DNA of 64,000 nt, taken from the NCBI RefSeq assembly GCF_015057245.1, contig NZ_SVET01000009.1:1-64000 (forward strand). The letters run 5' to 3'. The first letter of the stretch is position 1; every line of letters starts with the position of its first letter. This document shows, one piece after another, positions 24,325-33,649 of this stretch. Source of the DNA: Pseudobutyrivibrio ruminis. GTDB taxonomy: Bacteria; Bacillota; Clostridia; Lachnospirales; Lachnospiraceae. The notes beneath the pieces are model-generated. The model was not told the DNA's origin. It made no database searches and saw nothing but the letters and a program-made list of their open reading frames with translations. The position numbers and the translations under genes are program-made.

Positions 24325-25305
24325 ATGAGACGTATAGATGAGGATATTAGTTCAGGACAATTTCAAAATATATATTTGCTTTATGGTGAGGAAGACTATT
24401 TAAAGCTTCAATACAAGAATAAGCTTTTGAAGGCTCTTGTAAATGAAGGGGATAATATGAACTTCACCAAATACGAGGACAATGGCATCAACGTAGGCCA
24501 GGTTATTGATCAGGCTGAGACAATGCCATTTTTTGCTGAGCACAGAGTCATTCTTATAGAAAATAGCGGATTTGGAAAAAAGATGCCTGAGGATTTGGGC
24601 AACTATCTATCTAGTATTCCGGATTTCACTATATTTATTTTTGTTGAGCCTTCTGCAGATAAAAGAGGAAAGCTATATAAGGCAGCAAAAGCCGCAGGTC
24701 GAGACATAGAGATGAATATGCCTAATGAAAGTGTCTTGGCTAAATGGGTTGGTGGTCAGCTAAATGCTGCTGGCAAACAAATGAAACGGGATGCCTGGTC
24801 TCAGTTTTTGAACATGACTCACGACTCAATGGATAACATGGCTACGGAGCTTGATAAGCTTGTTTCTTATGTAGGGGATAGGAATCAGATAACTTTGGAG
24901 GACGTCAATGCTATCTGTATTGCCCGGGTCGAGACAAAGATTTTCGATATGCTAAATGCTATTTCTGCCAAGGATTTGAAAAAGACATTGGATTTGTATC
25001 AGGATATGCTTTCTGCAAAGGAACCTCCTATGAGAATCTTGACTATGATAGTTCGCCAGTTCAGGCAGATGAAGGTTATCAAGGAGTTGTCGGCATATGG
25101 CAACAATGCAGGAACGATAGCAAGCAAAGTGGGAATGCCTGATTTTGCTGTGAAGCGTACAATGCAGCTGGCTAACAATTTTTCTGCAAAGGAAATTACA
25201 AATCTATTAAATGATGCGGCTGATTTTGAGGAGCAGTTTAAGACTGGTCGCTTGGATGAAAAGCTGGCTGTAGAACTTATTATTATGAAATATGCAGGTA
25301 AATAA
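24325..25305 (+). CDS. holA: DNA polymerase III delta subunit
   Basis: 326 residues, the clamp-loader subunit that opens the sliding clamp. N-terminal YLLYGEEDYLKLQYKNKL and central RVETKIFDMLNAI are typical. It normally follows comEC in Firmicutes; here the array, NUDIX, thrS and radical SAM genes lie between. No ribosome site precedes the ATG; instead TATACT (24312-24317) ends 7 bases before it, so the mRNA may be leaderless. Confidence 0.93.
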   Translation: MRRIDEDISSGQFQNIYLLYGEEDYLKLQYKNKLLKALVNEGDNMNFTKYEDNGINVGQVIDQAETMPFFAEHRVILIENSGFGKKMPEDLGNYLSSIPDFTIFIFVEPSADKRGKLYKAAKAAGRDIEMNMPNESVLAKWVGGQLNAAGKQMKRDAWSQFLNMTHDSMDNMATELDKLVSYVGDRNQITLEDVNAICIARVETKIFDMLNAISAKDLKKTLDLYQDMLSAKEPPMRILTMIVRQFRQMKVIKELSAYGNNAGTIASKVGMPDFAVKRTMQLANNFSAKEITNLLNDAADFEEQFKTGRLDEKLAVELIIMKYAGK

Positions 25306-25307
25306 AA

Positions 25308-25349
25308 GGCTCTGTCCCTATGCATGGGACAGAGCTTTATTTTTTATTT
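25308..25349. terminator. Bidirectional terminator between holA and the FIST-GGDEF gene
   Basis: GCTCTGTCCC (25309-25318) pairs with GGGACAGAGC (25326-25335), 7-base loop, followed by a T-rich run on the plus strand and CTTTTATTT on the minus strand. It overlaps the last bases of the minus-strand gene. Confidence 0.92.
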
Positions 25350-27113
25350 TATACATATTTTGTTTTTGCCAGTTTCTTTGGCTTCATATAAAGCTGCATC
25401 GGCTCGTTTAAACACTGATTCAGCGGTGTCTCCCGCGATGAAAGCGGTGAGTCCAAGACTTACTGTAGGAGAGTCTATTCCATCAAATTTTATGCTGGAG
25501 ACTCGTTTTCTGGCTTCTTCAATATTGGATGAAACTTCATCTAGCTTTAATGTAGGGGCGATAAACAAGAATTCTTCGCCGCCCCAGCGTCCGATAATTC
25601 CGCTAGGGAGTTTTTCAACTTCGTTATCCAGCTGCTTGGAAAGCTCTTTTAGAACGATATCACCCATGGTATGACCATATGTATCATTAATTTCTTTAAA
25701 ATTATCAATATCCACAATACCGATAATCATATCAAAGCCGTTTTTATTCGCTCTATCAATAGCGTTTGAAACAAGTTTGTTGAGCATACGGCGGTTGTAT
25801 AACCCTGTTAGCTCATCGGTATCTGCAATTTCCTGAAGTTTTTCGTTGGCCTCTTGAAGCTCAGCAGCTGTGACGTTAATAAAGTTGGCCAAACGACGTA
25901 CCATAGAAACCTGACTGTGCATTTTTTGCTCTTCTGGTATAGGCAAAGCTTTGTCGCCATTAAATGATGGCTGAACAATAGCCTTTTCACCTTCACGCAT
26001 GCCAATTGCTATCAATGTGACATGATGCTCAATGATGTGGTCACCCATGCGCATAATCTCTCCGCTTGAGTAGAATCCAGAAGTTGGAGAGATGGCTGCA
26101 AATGGTGCTGTTTCCTTGTTAATAAGGTATTTCCAGTAAAGTCGTCGGACTCCGCAGCTGTACAAGAATATTGCTTGTGGTGCGAAGGCCTTTACTTTTT
26201 TTACAAGAGCAATTACATCTTCTTTTATAACATCAGGATCACCGTAGGAAAGATTGATTGGAGTTCCTGGGTCGATATCAGCTGCAAGAATAATAGAGTT
26301 ATCTTCGTGATTACATGAAAATGGTAATCGTAATACTTCATTGCCATGCTGATGAGACATTATTGGAAATTCTAGTATGTTTGAAAAGAAGTTTTCGTCA
26401 GCTTGAATATCCAAATACTTGCTATATACGACGCCGGCAGGGGTATTATTGATTTCAAACAGCTGCTTGCCTTTGATTTTTGTGACTTTTAATTCCTTAC
26501 CTAATGCCTTCCAACCTATTGCATGATGTACATCGATATGGAAATCTGGGCCAGAATAGGTTATCACAAGGACACCATTAGGAGAGATGTCATTCTCATC
26601 TATTACACAGGTATTATCATCAGATATTGTGACGGCGGCACTTCCTCCGCCGAATACGAAAATATCTTTATGGCATTTTTCTACGTTATTTAAAATGATA
26701 TGACTGTTAATCGATTTGAGGGTAATAAGTAATTCGGCGGCAACGATATTATTCGTTGAATCAATGAAATCAGAGATACTTTTGCCAATAGCGTCTTCAT
26801 TTCCTGGAATGCATTTGAAAAGTTTTACTTGTGTTGATGTGCTTTCAAAAACTGAAACAGAAATAATCATTCCTTCGTCAACTAGATGGCCATCGCAAAT
26901 ACCACCGTTGGTGCTGGTTCCGCCAATTGACGCAGTTGGAAAGGCATCAAGAATTTCAGAAATAACGATGTCTACTTCTGACTTATCGATACCGTTTGTA
27001 TAAATATGAAATAGAATTGATGAATAAGAATCATTGCCGATTTCTTTATGCAAAGAATTCAGTACATTTTCTATATGAGATGTATTCTCAAGTTCATAAT
27101 TGTATTGTTTCAA
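25344..27113 (-). CDS. FIST-sensor diguanylate cyclase (GGDEF)
   Basis: 589 residues: FIST N and FIST C sensory domains (about 30-385), a linker helix, and a GGDEF domain with Gly511-Gly-Glu-Glu-Phe in GRWGGEEF. The intact GGEEF signature implies c-di-GMP synthesis; I see no RxxD inhibitory site at the usual position. FIST domains are thought to sense small ligands such as amino acids. No membrane segments. Start is a TTG at 27113 with GAGGG upstream. Divergent from a PilZ gene. Confidence 0.9.
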   Translation of the reverse strand: MKQYNYELENTSHIENVLNSLHKEIGNDSYSSILFHIYTNGIDKSEVDIVISEILDAFPTASIGGTSTNGGICDGHLVDEGMIISVSVFESTSTQVKLFKCIPGNEDAIGKSISDFIDSTNNIVAAELLITLKSINSHIILNNVEKCHKDIFVFGGGSAAVTISDDNTCVIDENDISPNGVLVITYSGPDFHIDVHHAIGWKALGKELKVTKIKGKQLFEINNTPAGVVYSKYLDIQADENFFSNILEFPIMSHQHGNEVLRLPFSCNHEDNSIILAADIDPGTPINLSYGDPDVIKEDVIALVKKVKAFAPQAIFLYSCGVRRLYWKYLINKETAPFAAISPTSGFYSSGEIMRMGDHIIEHHVTLIAIGMREGEKAIVQPSFNGDKALPIPEEQKMHSQVSMVRRLANFINVTAAELQEANEKLQEIADTDELTGLYNRRMLNKLVSNAIDRANKNGFDMIIGIVDIDNFKEINDTYGHTMGDIVLKELSKQLDNEVEKLPSGIIGRWGGEEFLFIAPTLKLDEVSSNIEEARKRVSSIKFDGIDSPTVSLGLTAFIAGDTAESVFKRADAALYEAKETGKNKICIK

Positions 27114-27271
27114 ATTATCGCCCTCATTGCGTTTTTATACTCCCTCTTTAATATACATAATACTGTGCGATAAATCATGCAAATTGTGTGAAGTATTTGT
27201 TACGAAAGATATTGGATATAAGGGCTAATTCTCTAGTAGTCAGGAACTTTTATCTTTGTTAAAATTAAGAT

Positions 27272-28087
27272 ATGAATAAAGAAAAGGCGATTACTAAATT
27301 ACATATTTCAGATGTGACTGAAAAAGCGCGCATCTCAGTGCAAGCAACTCTTGAGAATAAAAAGTTGGAGTTGCCGACGGAGTATGCTGTTTTAGATGAA
27401 AAAGAGCAAGAAGAATTTGCTGCTAAGTTTGGTAATAAAGGTATCCCAATAGAGAACATTATTCAAATGTGGCAGGACTCTGTTAGAGAAGTAGATTTTA
27501 CTGGAAGCGTTTCAAAACTTGATTTGATAGTAGTGAATGATCAAGGTGTTTTTATTTGGGAAAATATCAAAATATATAGATTCACTTTTTCGTCAGGGCG
27601 TGCAATCCACGTTGTATTACCCTTATTAGAAGAGGGAAATAAATATAATAGACGTCGTGGAGTGCGCATCAATATTGATAAGGTCATGGAGGTAGAGCAG
27701 GACGATATAATGTATTCGGTTATCGTTCGAGATTTATCATATTGCGGAGTTGGATTTGTAGAGCCTTTAGGTTCTCAAATTGATCCAAATCGAGAGTTTA
27801 TATTACATCTTACAGAGAATAGTGAGGATGGTGAAAGGGAAGTAGGAAAGTTTTTTGGAAGAATTGTAAACCAGAAGGACGATGAGAATGGTGGCATTTT
27901 CAGTGGATGCACAATTTCATCAGACCATGCAGCTTTTCTACAGAGATATATCGCAACAAAACAAATTGAGGCTATAAGAGGCAAGAGCGATAAGTCAGGG
28001 ATAAAACGAATTAAGACAGGAGAGTTCTGGAAAGAAGATATAGCAGAAGCTATTATTAAGTCTGAAGAAGATGAAGAGCAAGAATAA
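27272..28087 (+). CDS. PilZ-domain c-di-GMP receptor
   Basis: 271 residues. An N-terminal YcgR-like beta domain (about 60-120) leads to a PilZ domain with Arg128xxxArg132 (RRGVR) and Asp154xSer156xxGly159 (DLSYCG), both c-di-GMP-binding motifs. The acidic C-terminal tail (SEEDEEQE) is unusual. It faces the FIST-GGDEF gene across a shared intergenic region. YcgR-type proteins act on flagella; flagellar genes lie 27 kb away. The ATG has no ribosome site and follows TAAAAT (27260-27265) by 6 bases, a leaderless layout. Confidence 0.88.
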   Translation: MNKEKAITKLHISDVTEKARISVQATLENKKLELPTEYAVLDEKEQEEFAAKFGNKGIPIENIIQMWQDSVREVDFTGSVSKLDLIVVNDQGVFIWENIKIYRFTFSSGRAIHVVLPLLEEGNKYNRRRGVRINIDKVMEVEQDDIMYSVIVRDLSYCGVGFVEPLGSQIDPNREFILHLTENSEDGEREVGKFFGRIVNQKDDENGGIFSGCTISSDHAAFLQRYIATKQIEAIRGKSDKSGIKRIKTGEFWKEDIAEAIIKSEEDEEQE

Positions 28088-28100
28088 AAATAACAACAAA

Positions 28101-28130
28101 AAAGCATCGGCTGACGGGACCGATGCTTTT
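28101..28130. terminator. Bidirectional terminator between PilZ gene and rpsT
   Basis: AAAGCATCGG (28101-28110) pairs with CCGATGCTTT (28120-28129), 9-base loop. T-rich tracts follow on both strands. Confidence 0.92.
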
Positions 28131-28147
28131 ATTATTTCGTATTTAAA

Positions 28148-28411
28148 TTAAGCAAGTGTGTTTACAAGCTTTGAAAGACGAGATACCTTACGGCTAACTG
28201 TGTTGTCGTGGTAAACGCCCTTAGAACCAGCCATCTCGATAACCTTGATAGCAGCCTTAAGCTCAGCCTCTGCAACAGCCTTATCACCAGCTTCTACAGC
28301 AGCCTCAACACGCTTAACGTATGTCTTAACCTCTGATCTGATTGCCTTATTACGCTCTGTTCTGATAGCTGTTACCTGAACACGCTTCTTAGCAGACTTA
28401 ATATTTGCCAT
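28148..28411 (-). CDS. rpsT: 30S ribosomal protein S20
   Basis: 87 residues, Lys/Arg/Ala-rich, with the classic MANIKSAKKRV start and helical body. Binds 16S rRNA early in small-subunit assembly. GGAGGTG precedes the ATG. Monocistronic by the terminator and promoter around it. Located between holA and hemW/lepA as in other Firmicutes. Confidence 0.97.
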   Translation of the reverse strand: MANIKSAKKRVQVTAIRTERNKAIRSEVKTYVKRVEAAVEAGDKAVAEAELKAAIKVIEMAGSKGVYHDNTVSRKVSRLSKLVNTLA

Positions 28412-28530
28412 GTGTTGCTACACCTCCAATTTGTATAATTATAAAATGTTCAAATTAAATACGTTGTAGCCGGACACGGACAGTTCAACGCATACTCAAA
28501 TATAATAGTTAATGAATCCCTGGTTGTCAA
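28412..28530 (-). promoter_or_regulatory. rpsT promoter and structured leader
   Basis: Minus strand: TTGACA (28525-28530), 17-bp spacer, TATTAT (28502-28507), a strong sigma-A promoter. The leader of about 84 bases contains a CGTTG/CAACG stem around a GTCC-rich loop, a possible site for autoregulation by S20. Confidence 0.65.
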
Positions 28531-28569
28531 TAGTTTGAGAATATTTTTATTGAAATAATGTAAATATTT

Positions 28570-29772
28570 CTACTTATCTAATAAAAATTGAGCAAGAACC
28601 TGATTGCTTACATCTATTCCTATGTCAGTAAGGAACAAGCGTCCTTCTTTAGCGTCCATAAAGCCTTGATTTCGAAGGGCAGTAATAATTGGACCATATA
28701 TTGCTTCGATATCGATTCCAAACATATTGAAGAAGTCTGAGCGATTGACGCCGTCTATTTTTCTAAGGCCGAGGAACATGAATTCTTCCATAGCTTCCTT
28801 TTTGGAAAGGGCATTTTCATCGCAATAGAAAGGTGAGGATAGCTTAGTAGGAACTTCCTTGCCTTCTGCAATCTGTTCAGCTATTTCGCAGTATTTGTAT
28901 ATGTCACGAATGTTGTCTGCACGCCTGTTTTGATAAAGGGTAGCAGCGCCAAGGCCAAGTCCTAAGTATGGAACACGGTCCCAATAGCCTAAATTGTGGC
29001 GGCAAACCTTTCCACCGCGGGCATAGTTGGAAATCTCGTATCGTTTATAACCTTTCTTTTCAAGGTAGTCCATTGTGAATTTGTATAAATGATAAGATTC
29101 TTCGTCTGTAGGTAAATCTTCAGTTTCCATTCCAGCGTGTTGCTTAACAGCATCGAATTTGTATTTATCGTAGAATGGAGTACCTTCTTCAATAATCAAA
29201 GAGTAAGCAGAGATATGCTCTGGTCGAAGCATAGTGACTGCGTTTAGGGTACGTTCGAGTTTTTCCACTGTTTGGTGAGGTAATCCTGTCATGATATCCA
29301 CATTTACATTGTCAAAGCCTGCTTTACGAACTAAATCAAAGGTGTGGAGAAAACGATTGTAGTCGTGGATTCGTCCAAGCTCCTTTAATTCATCGTCATT
29401 TGCTGATTGCAGACCAATGGATAGTCTGTTGATTCCAACGCTACGGTATACATTGAGCTTTTCAGCCGACAGTGTCCCTGGGTTACATTCAACAGATATT
29501 TCTGCTAATGGATTGACTCTGAAGGATGATTTTATGGTGGTAATAATTGAATCCATCAAATCTTCGGAAAGCCAAGATGGGGTACCGCCGCCAACATAAA
29601 TCGTAGCTACTTCAACGCCATGGACCTGGTTTGCCATATATTTTATTTCAGTGCATAAAGCAGCGACATAACGTCGCTGCATTTTTTCATCAAACACTCC
29701 TGAAAGGAAGTCGCAATATAAACATTTTTTTACACAGAATGGTATATGTATATATAGTTCGATAGGAGTCAT
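28570..29772 (-). CDS. hemW: Radical SAM heme chaperone HemW
   Basis: 400 residues, similar to oxygen-independent coproporphyrinogen oxidase. The cluster motif is Cys13-xxx-Cys17-xx-Cys20 (HIPFCVKKCLYCDF), without the further N-terminal features of true HemN, and the C-terminal HemN_C domain is present. HemW inserts heme into respiratory proteins. It starts 1 base after the lepA stop, so the pair is an operon. Confidence 0.92.
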   Translation of the reverse strand: MTPIELYIHIPFCVKKCLYCDFLSGVFDEKMQRRYVAALCTEIKYMANQVHGVEVATIYVGGGTPSWLSEDLMDSIITTIKSSFRVNPLAEISVECNPGTLSAEKLNVYRSVGINRLSIGLQSANDDELKELGRIHDYNRFLHTFDLVRKAGFDNVNVDIMTGLPHQTVEKLERTLNAVTMLRPEHISAYSLIIEEGTPFYDKYKFDAVKQHAGMETEDLPTDEESYHLYKFTMDYLEKKGYKRYEISNYARGGKVCRHNLGYWDRVPYLGLGLGAATLYQNRRADNIRDIYKYCEIAEQIAEGKEVPTKLSSPFYCDENALSKKEAMEEFMFLGLRKIDGVNRSDFFNMFGIDIEAIYGPIITALRNQGFMDAKEGRLFLTDIGIDVSNQVLAQFLLDK

Positions 29773-29773
29773 T

Positions 29774-31579
29774 TTAATCCTCGTCTAATTTAAGAACACT
29801 CATGAAAGCTGACTGTGGTATTTCTACATTTCCAACCTGACGCATTCGTTTTTTACCTTCCTTTTGCTTTTCAAGAAGCTTCTTCTTTCTACTGATATCA
29901 CCACCGTAGCATTTTGCAAGTACGTCCTTACGCATAGCTTTTACAGTTTCGCGGGCAATAACCTTTGAACCAACTGCAGCCTGGATAGGTATTTCAAAGA
30001 GATGACGTGGAATTTCTTCCTTGAGCTTTTCGCACATCTTGCGGCCTCTCTCGTAAGCAGTACCAGAGAAGACGATGAATGAAAGTGCATCCACCTCTTC
30101 CTTATTAATAAGGATATCAAGCTTAACAAGCTCAGATTTCATATATCCCTTCATTTCGTAATCGAATGATGCGTATCCGCGGGAACGGCTCTTAAGAGCA
30201 TCAAAGAAATCGTAAATGATTTCATTAAGTGGAAGAGTGTATTTGAGGAGTGCACGTGTTTCTTCCATATATTCCATTGAAATATACTGGCCACGACGCT
30301 CCTGACAAAGGTCCATAATAGCACCGATGTATTCGCTGGTAACCATGATTTCTGCTTCAACGATTGGCTCTTCCATGTATTCGATTTCACTAGGGTCTGG
30401 AAGATTGCTTGGGTTTGTAAGCTCAATCATTGTGCCATCTGTTTTGTATACTCTGTATACTACGCCTGGAGCAGTAGTAACTAAATCAAGATTGTACTCG
30501 CGCTCAAGACGTTCCTGAATTATTTCCAAATGAAGAAGTCCGAGGAAACCACATCGGAATCCAAAGCCAAGTGCGACAGAAGTCTCGGGTTCGAACTGTA
30601 ATGCAGCATCATTAAGCTGAAGCTTCTCCAGGGCATCACGCAAATCTGGGTACTTAGCGCCATCTGCAGGATAAAGACCGCAGTAAACCATTGGGTTAAC
30701 CTTTTTATATCCTGGAAGTGGCTCGGCTGCAGGAGCATTAGCGTGAGTGATAGTATCACCGACACGAGTGTCACGAACGTTTTTGATAGAGGCTGTCATG
30801 TATCCAACCATACCTGCTGGAAGCTCATCGCAAGGAATGAATTGACCTGCACCGAAATATCCAACCTCAACTACGTCGAATTGAGCGCCGGTAGCCATCA
30901 TCTTTACGCTGTCGCCTACCTTGAGGGTTCCTTCCTTAACTCGGCAGAATACGATAACACCCTTGTATGGGTCGTAAAGTGAGTCAAAAATAAGTGCCTG
31001 AAGTGGAGCCTTTGGATCACCAGTTGGAGCTGGAAGCTGATGTACGATTGCTTCCAAAACATCGTGAATATTAAGGCCTGTCTTGGCTGAAATCTGAGGC
31101 GCATCATGTGCTTCTAAGCCGATTACATCCTCAATTTCTTCTATAACTCTATCTGGATCAGCAGAAGGTAAGTCGATTTTGTTAATGACAGGAATAACAT
31201 CCAAATCGTGATCCAAGGCAAGATATACATTTGCTAAAGTCTGAGCTTCGATACCCTGAGCTGCATCAACAACAAGAATAGCGCCATCGCAGGCAGCCAG
31301 TGAACGAGAAACTTCATAGTTAAAATCAACGTGGCCAGGGGTATCAATAAGGTTAAAAATGTATTCATTGCCGTCATCAGCCTTGTAAACAATACGAACG
31401 GCTTGAGATTTGATAGTGATACCGCGCTCACGTTCAAGGTCCATATTGTCAAGAACCTGTGCCTGCATCTCACGATCAGTGAGAGTACCTGTCATTTGTA
31501 TGATACGATCGGCAAGTGTTGATTTACCGTGATCGATATGTGCAACAATGCAAAAATTTCTGATTTTACTCTGATCCAT
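29774..31579 (-). CDS. lepA: Elongation factor 4 (ribosomal back-translocase)
   Basis: 601 residues, full length. GTPase motifs AHIDHGKST (near 13-21), DTPGHVDF and NKIDLPSAD, then EF-G-like domains and the LepA-specific C-terminus (AKCYGGDISRKKKLLEKQKEGKKRM). It helps stalled or mistranslocated ribosomes. AGAGGTG precedes the ATG. Divergent from the heat-shock operon. Confidence 0.97.
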   Translation of the reverse strand: MDQSKIRNFCIVAHIDHGKSTLADRIIQMTGTLTDREMQAQVLDNMDLERERGITIKSQAVRIVYKADDGNEYIFNLIDTPGHVDFNYEVSRSLAACDGAILVVDAAQGIEAQTLANVYLALDHDLDVIPVINKIDLPSADPDRVIEEIEDVIGLEAHDAPQISAKTGLNIHDVLEAIVHQLPAPTGDPKAPLQALIFDSLYDPYKGVIVFCRVKEGTLKVGDSVKMMATGAQFDVVEVGYFGAGQFIPCDELPAGMVGYMTASIKNVRDTRVGDTITHANAPAAEPLPGYKKVNPMVYCGLYPADGAKYPDLRDALEKLQLNDAALQFEPETSVALGFGFRCGFLGLLHLEIIQERLEREYNLDLVTTAPGVVYRVYKTDGTMIELTNPSNLPDPSEIEYMEEPIVEAEIMVTSEYIGAIMDLCQERRGQYISMEYMEETRALLKYTLPLNEIIYDFFDALKSRSRGYASFDYEMKGYMKSELVKLDILINKEEVDALSFIVFSGTAYERGRKMCEKLKEEIPRHLFEIPIQAAVGSKVIARETVKAMRKDVLAKCYGGDISRKKKLLEKQKEGKKRMRQVGNVEIPQSAFMSVLKLDED

Positions 31580-31723
31580 AAAACACCTCTATATTAATGT
31601 AATTATTTTTGCAAATTAATGAAGATATTTACAAAAATGATTGCCTTCATATATTACCAAAGCTTAGGAAAAATAACAATTATATAACATTATAAAGAAA
31701 GTATAAAAAATATCTTAAGGCGG

Positions 31724-31794
31724 TTGACAAAAGGGGACCCTAGGTGTAAATTAACATCAGAAAATGATTAGCACTCCAATTAGATGAGTGCTAA
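31724..31794 (+). promoter_or_regulatory. hrcA promoter with CIRCE operator
   Basis: TTGACA (31724-31729), 17-bp spacer, TAAATT (31747-31752). The operator follows at 31768-31794: TTAGCACTC, 9 bases, GAGTGCTAA, a perfect match to CIRCE. HrcA bound here represses the hrcA-grpE-dnaK-dnaJ operon until heat or misfolded protein titrates GroEL. Confidence 0.95.
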
Positions 31795-31820
31795 CAACAA
31801 AACGGGGAAGAGGTGAATGT

Positions 31821-32876
31821 ATGGCTGATATCGAACTAGATGAGCGAAAAGTAAAAATCTTAAATGCGATTATTAAGAATTACCTTGAGACTGGCGAGCC
31901 AGTTGGTTCAAGAACAATTTCAAAATACACTGATTTGAATCTTAGTTCAGCTACCATCCGAAACGAGATGTCAGATCTTGAGGATTTAGGATATATCGTT
32001 CAGCCACATACATCGGCAGGTCGTATTCCTTCAGATAAAGGTTACAGATTCTATGTTAACAATCTAATAGCTGAGAAGGATAAAGAAGTTGCAGATATGC
32101 ATGAGTGGATGATTGAGAAGACTGAAAAGATGGAAAGCCTTCTTAAGAACGTAGCAAAGACACTGGCAAACAACACACAGTATGCAACACTTGTTTCAGC
32201 TCCTTCAGTTGTTTCAAATAGATTAAAGTTCGTTCAGCTTTCAGCTGTGGACGAACATCAGGTGCTTTCAGTAGTTGTCATGGATGGCAACATTGTTAAG
32301 AATAAAATCATCAATGTGGATAAGCCACTTGATAATGAGACAATGTTAAAGCTTAACATGCTTCTTAACACAAACCTAAATGGTCTGACGGTTGATCAAA
32401 TCAATTTGGCAGTTATTTCCAGATTAAAGGAGCAGGCCGGTATCCATGATGAGATTGTAGAGCAGGTACTTGATACCGTAGCAGAGACAATCACTGAAGG
32501 TGATGATTTACAGGTTTACACTTCAGGTGCTACCAACATCTTCAAGTATCCAGAGCTTGCTGATTCAAAGAAAGCATCTGAATTATTAGATACATTCGAA
32601 GAAAAGCAATCACTCATAGAGCTTCTCAATGACAGCTCAAGTGAAAGTGAGAACACAGGAATTCAGGTTTATATCGGAGACGAATCTCCAATATCTACAA
32701 TGAAGGATTGTTCGATTGTTACAGCAACATATGAGCTTGGCGAAGGAGTCAAAGGTACAATTGGTATCGTTGGTCCAAAGCGAATGGATTACGAAAATGT
32801 TGTTGACAATATAAAAAGTCTTAAAGGTCAGCTAGATAAACTACTTAAAAATGAGGCTGACAGAAATAAAGGATAA
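31821..32876 (+). CDS. hrcA: Heat-inducible transcription repressor HrcA
   Basis: 351 residues from the ATG at 31821, which follows AAGAGGTGA. A GTG at 31788 lies inside CIRCE and is rejected. N-terminal winged helix (ERKVKILNAIIKNYLETGEPVGSR, SSATIRNEMSDLEDLGYI) and an HrcA dimerisation domain. Encodes the repressor acting at its own CIRCE. Confidence 0.96.
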   Translation: MADIELDERKVKILNAIIKNYLETGEPVGSRTISKYTDLNLSSATIRNEMSDLEDLGYIVQPHTSAGRIPSDKGYRFYVNNLIAEKDKEVADMHEWMIEKTEKMESLLKNVAKTLANNTQYATLVSAPSVVSNRLKFVQLSAVDEHQVLSVVVMDGNIVKNKIINVDKPLDNETMLKLNMLLNTNLNGLTVDQINLAVISRLKEQAGIHDEIVEQVLDTVAETITEGDDLQVYTSGATNIFKYPELADSKKASELLDTFEEKQSLIELLNDSSSESENTGIQVYIGDESPISTMKDCSIVTATYELGEGVKGTIGIVGPKRMDYENVVDNIKSLKGQLDKLLKNEADRNKG

Positions 32877-32899
32877 AGAAATTAAGGAGATGTAAATTC

Positions 32900-33538
32900 G
32901 TGGCAGAGAATAAAGAAAACATGGAAGAGTTCTCTACTGAAGAAGCAGTTAAAGAAGCTATGGAAAATGCGGAAGCGATGGAAAATGCAGAAGCTACGGC
33001 TGAGGAAGCTGAAGTAACAGAGGCTTCTGAGGAAAACACTTCAGAGGAATCTTCAAAAGAGGAAAAGGATGGCAAGAAGCCATTCAAGAAAAAAGAAAAG
33101 AAGAAAGATAAGCGTGATGAGCAGATAGAGCAGCTTACTGATAGAGTTACTCGTCAGATGGCAGAATTCGAAAACTTCCGTCGTCGTACAGAGCAGGAAA
33201 AGGCTCAGATGTTTGGAAATGGCGCAAAGGCCATCATTGAAAAGGTTCTTCCTGTAGTTGATAACTTCGAAAGAGGTCTTGCTACAGTTGAGGAAGGGGC
33301 AGATCCATTTGCTGATGGAATGCTCATGATATACAAGCAGTTACTTACAACTCTCGAGGAAGTAGGCGTTAAGCCTATCGAGGCTGTAGGAAAGGAATTC
33401 AATCCTGATTTCCACAATGCAGTAATGCATGTTGAGGATGATGAGGTTGGCGAGAACATCGTCGTAGAAGAATTCCAGAAGGGCTACATGTACAATGATT
33501 CAGTAGTACGTCATTCAATGGTTAAGGTTGCTAATTAA
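32900..33538 (+). CDS. grpE: Nucleotide exchange factor GrpE
   Basis: 212 residues from a GTG at 32900, preceded by AAGGAGATG. Acidic Glu/Ala-rich N-terminal tail (about 1-60, longer than usual), lysine-rich patch, coiled coil, and the GrpE head (VLPVVDNFERGL, KPIEAVGKEFNPDFHNAVMH). Drives ADP release from DnaK. Confidence 0.96.
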   Translation: MAENKENMEEFSTEEAVKEAMENAEAMENAEATAEEAEVTEASEENTSEESSKEEKDGKKPFKKKEKKKDKRDEQIEQLTDRVTRQMAEFENFRRRTEQEKAQMFGNGAKAIIEKVLPVVDNFERGLATVEEGADPFADGMLMIYKQLLTTLEEVGVKPIEAVGKEFNPDFHNAVMHVEDDEVGENIVVEEFQKGYMYNDSVVRHSMVKVAN

Positions 33539-33540
33539 AA

Positions 33541-33580
33541 TGGCACTAAAAATCGAGCTTGCGAAGATTTCTTAGTGTCA
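33541..33580 (+). other. Hairpin between grpE and dnaK
   Basis: TGGCACTAA (33541-33549) pairs with TTAGTGTCA (33572-33580), continued by AAATC (33550-33554) with GATTT (33566-33570): 14 bp with one bulge. It starts 2 bases after the grpE stop. No T-run follows, so mRNA processing or stability, not termination, is likely. Confidence 0.6.
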
Positions 33581-33649
33581 GGAGGCCCATTGGCCGACGA
33601 TACAAATTTAGACAGATTACACTAGTAAGAAAATAGGAGGAAATAAATC

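Noticed and set aside
31788..31820. GTG start for hrcA
   Set aside because: It falls inside the right arm of CIRCE; the ATG at 31821 has the ribosome site and the normal N-terminus.
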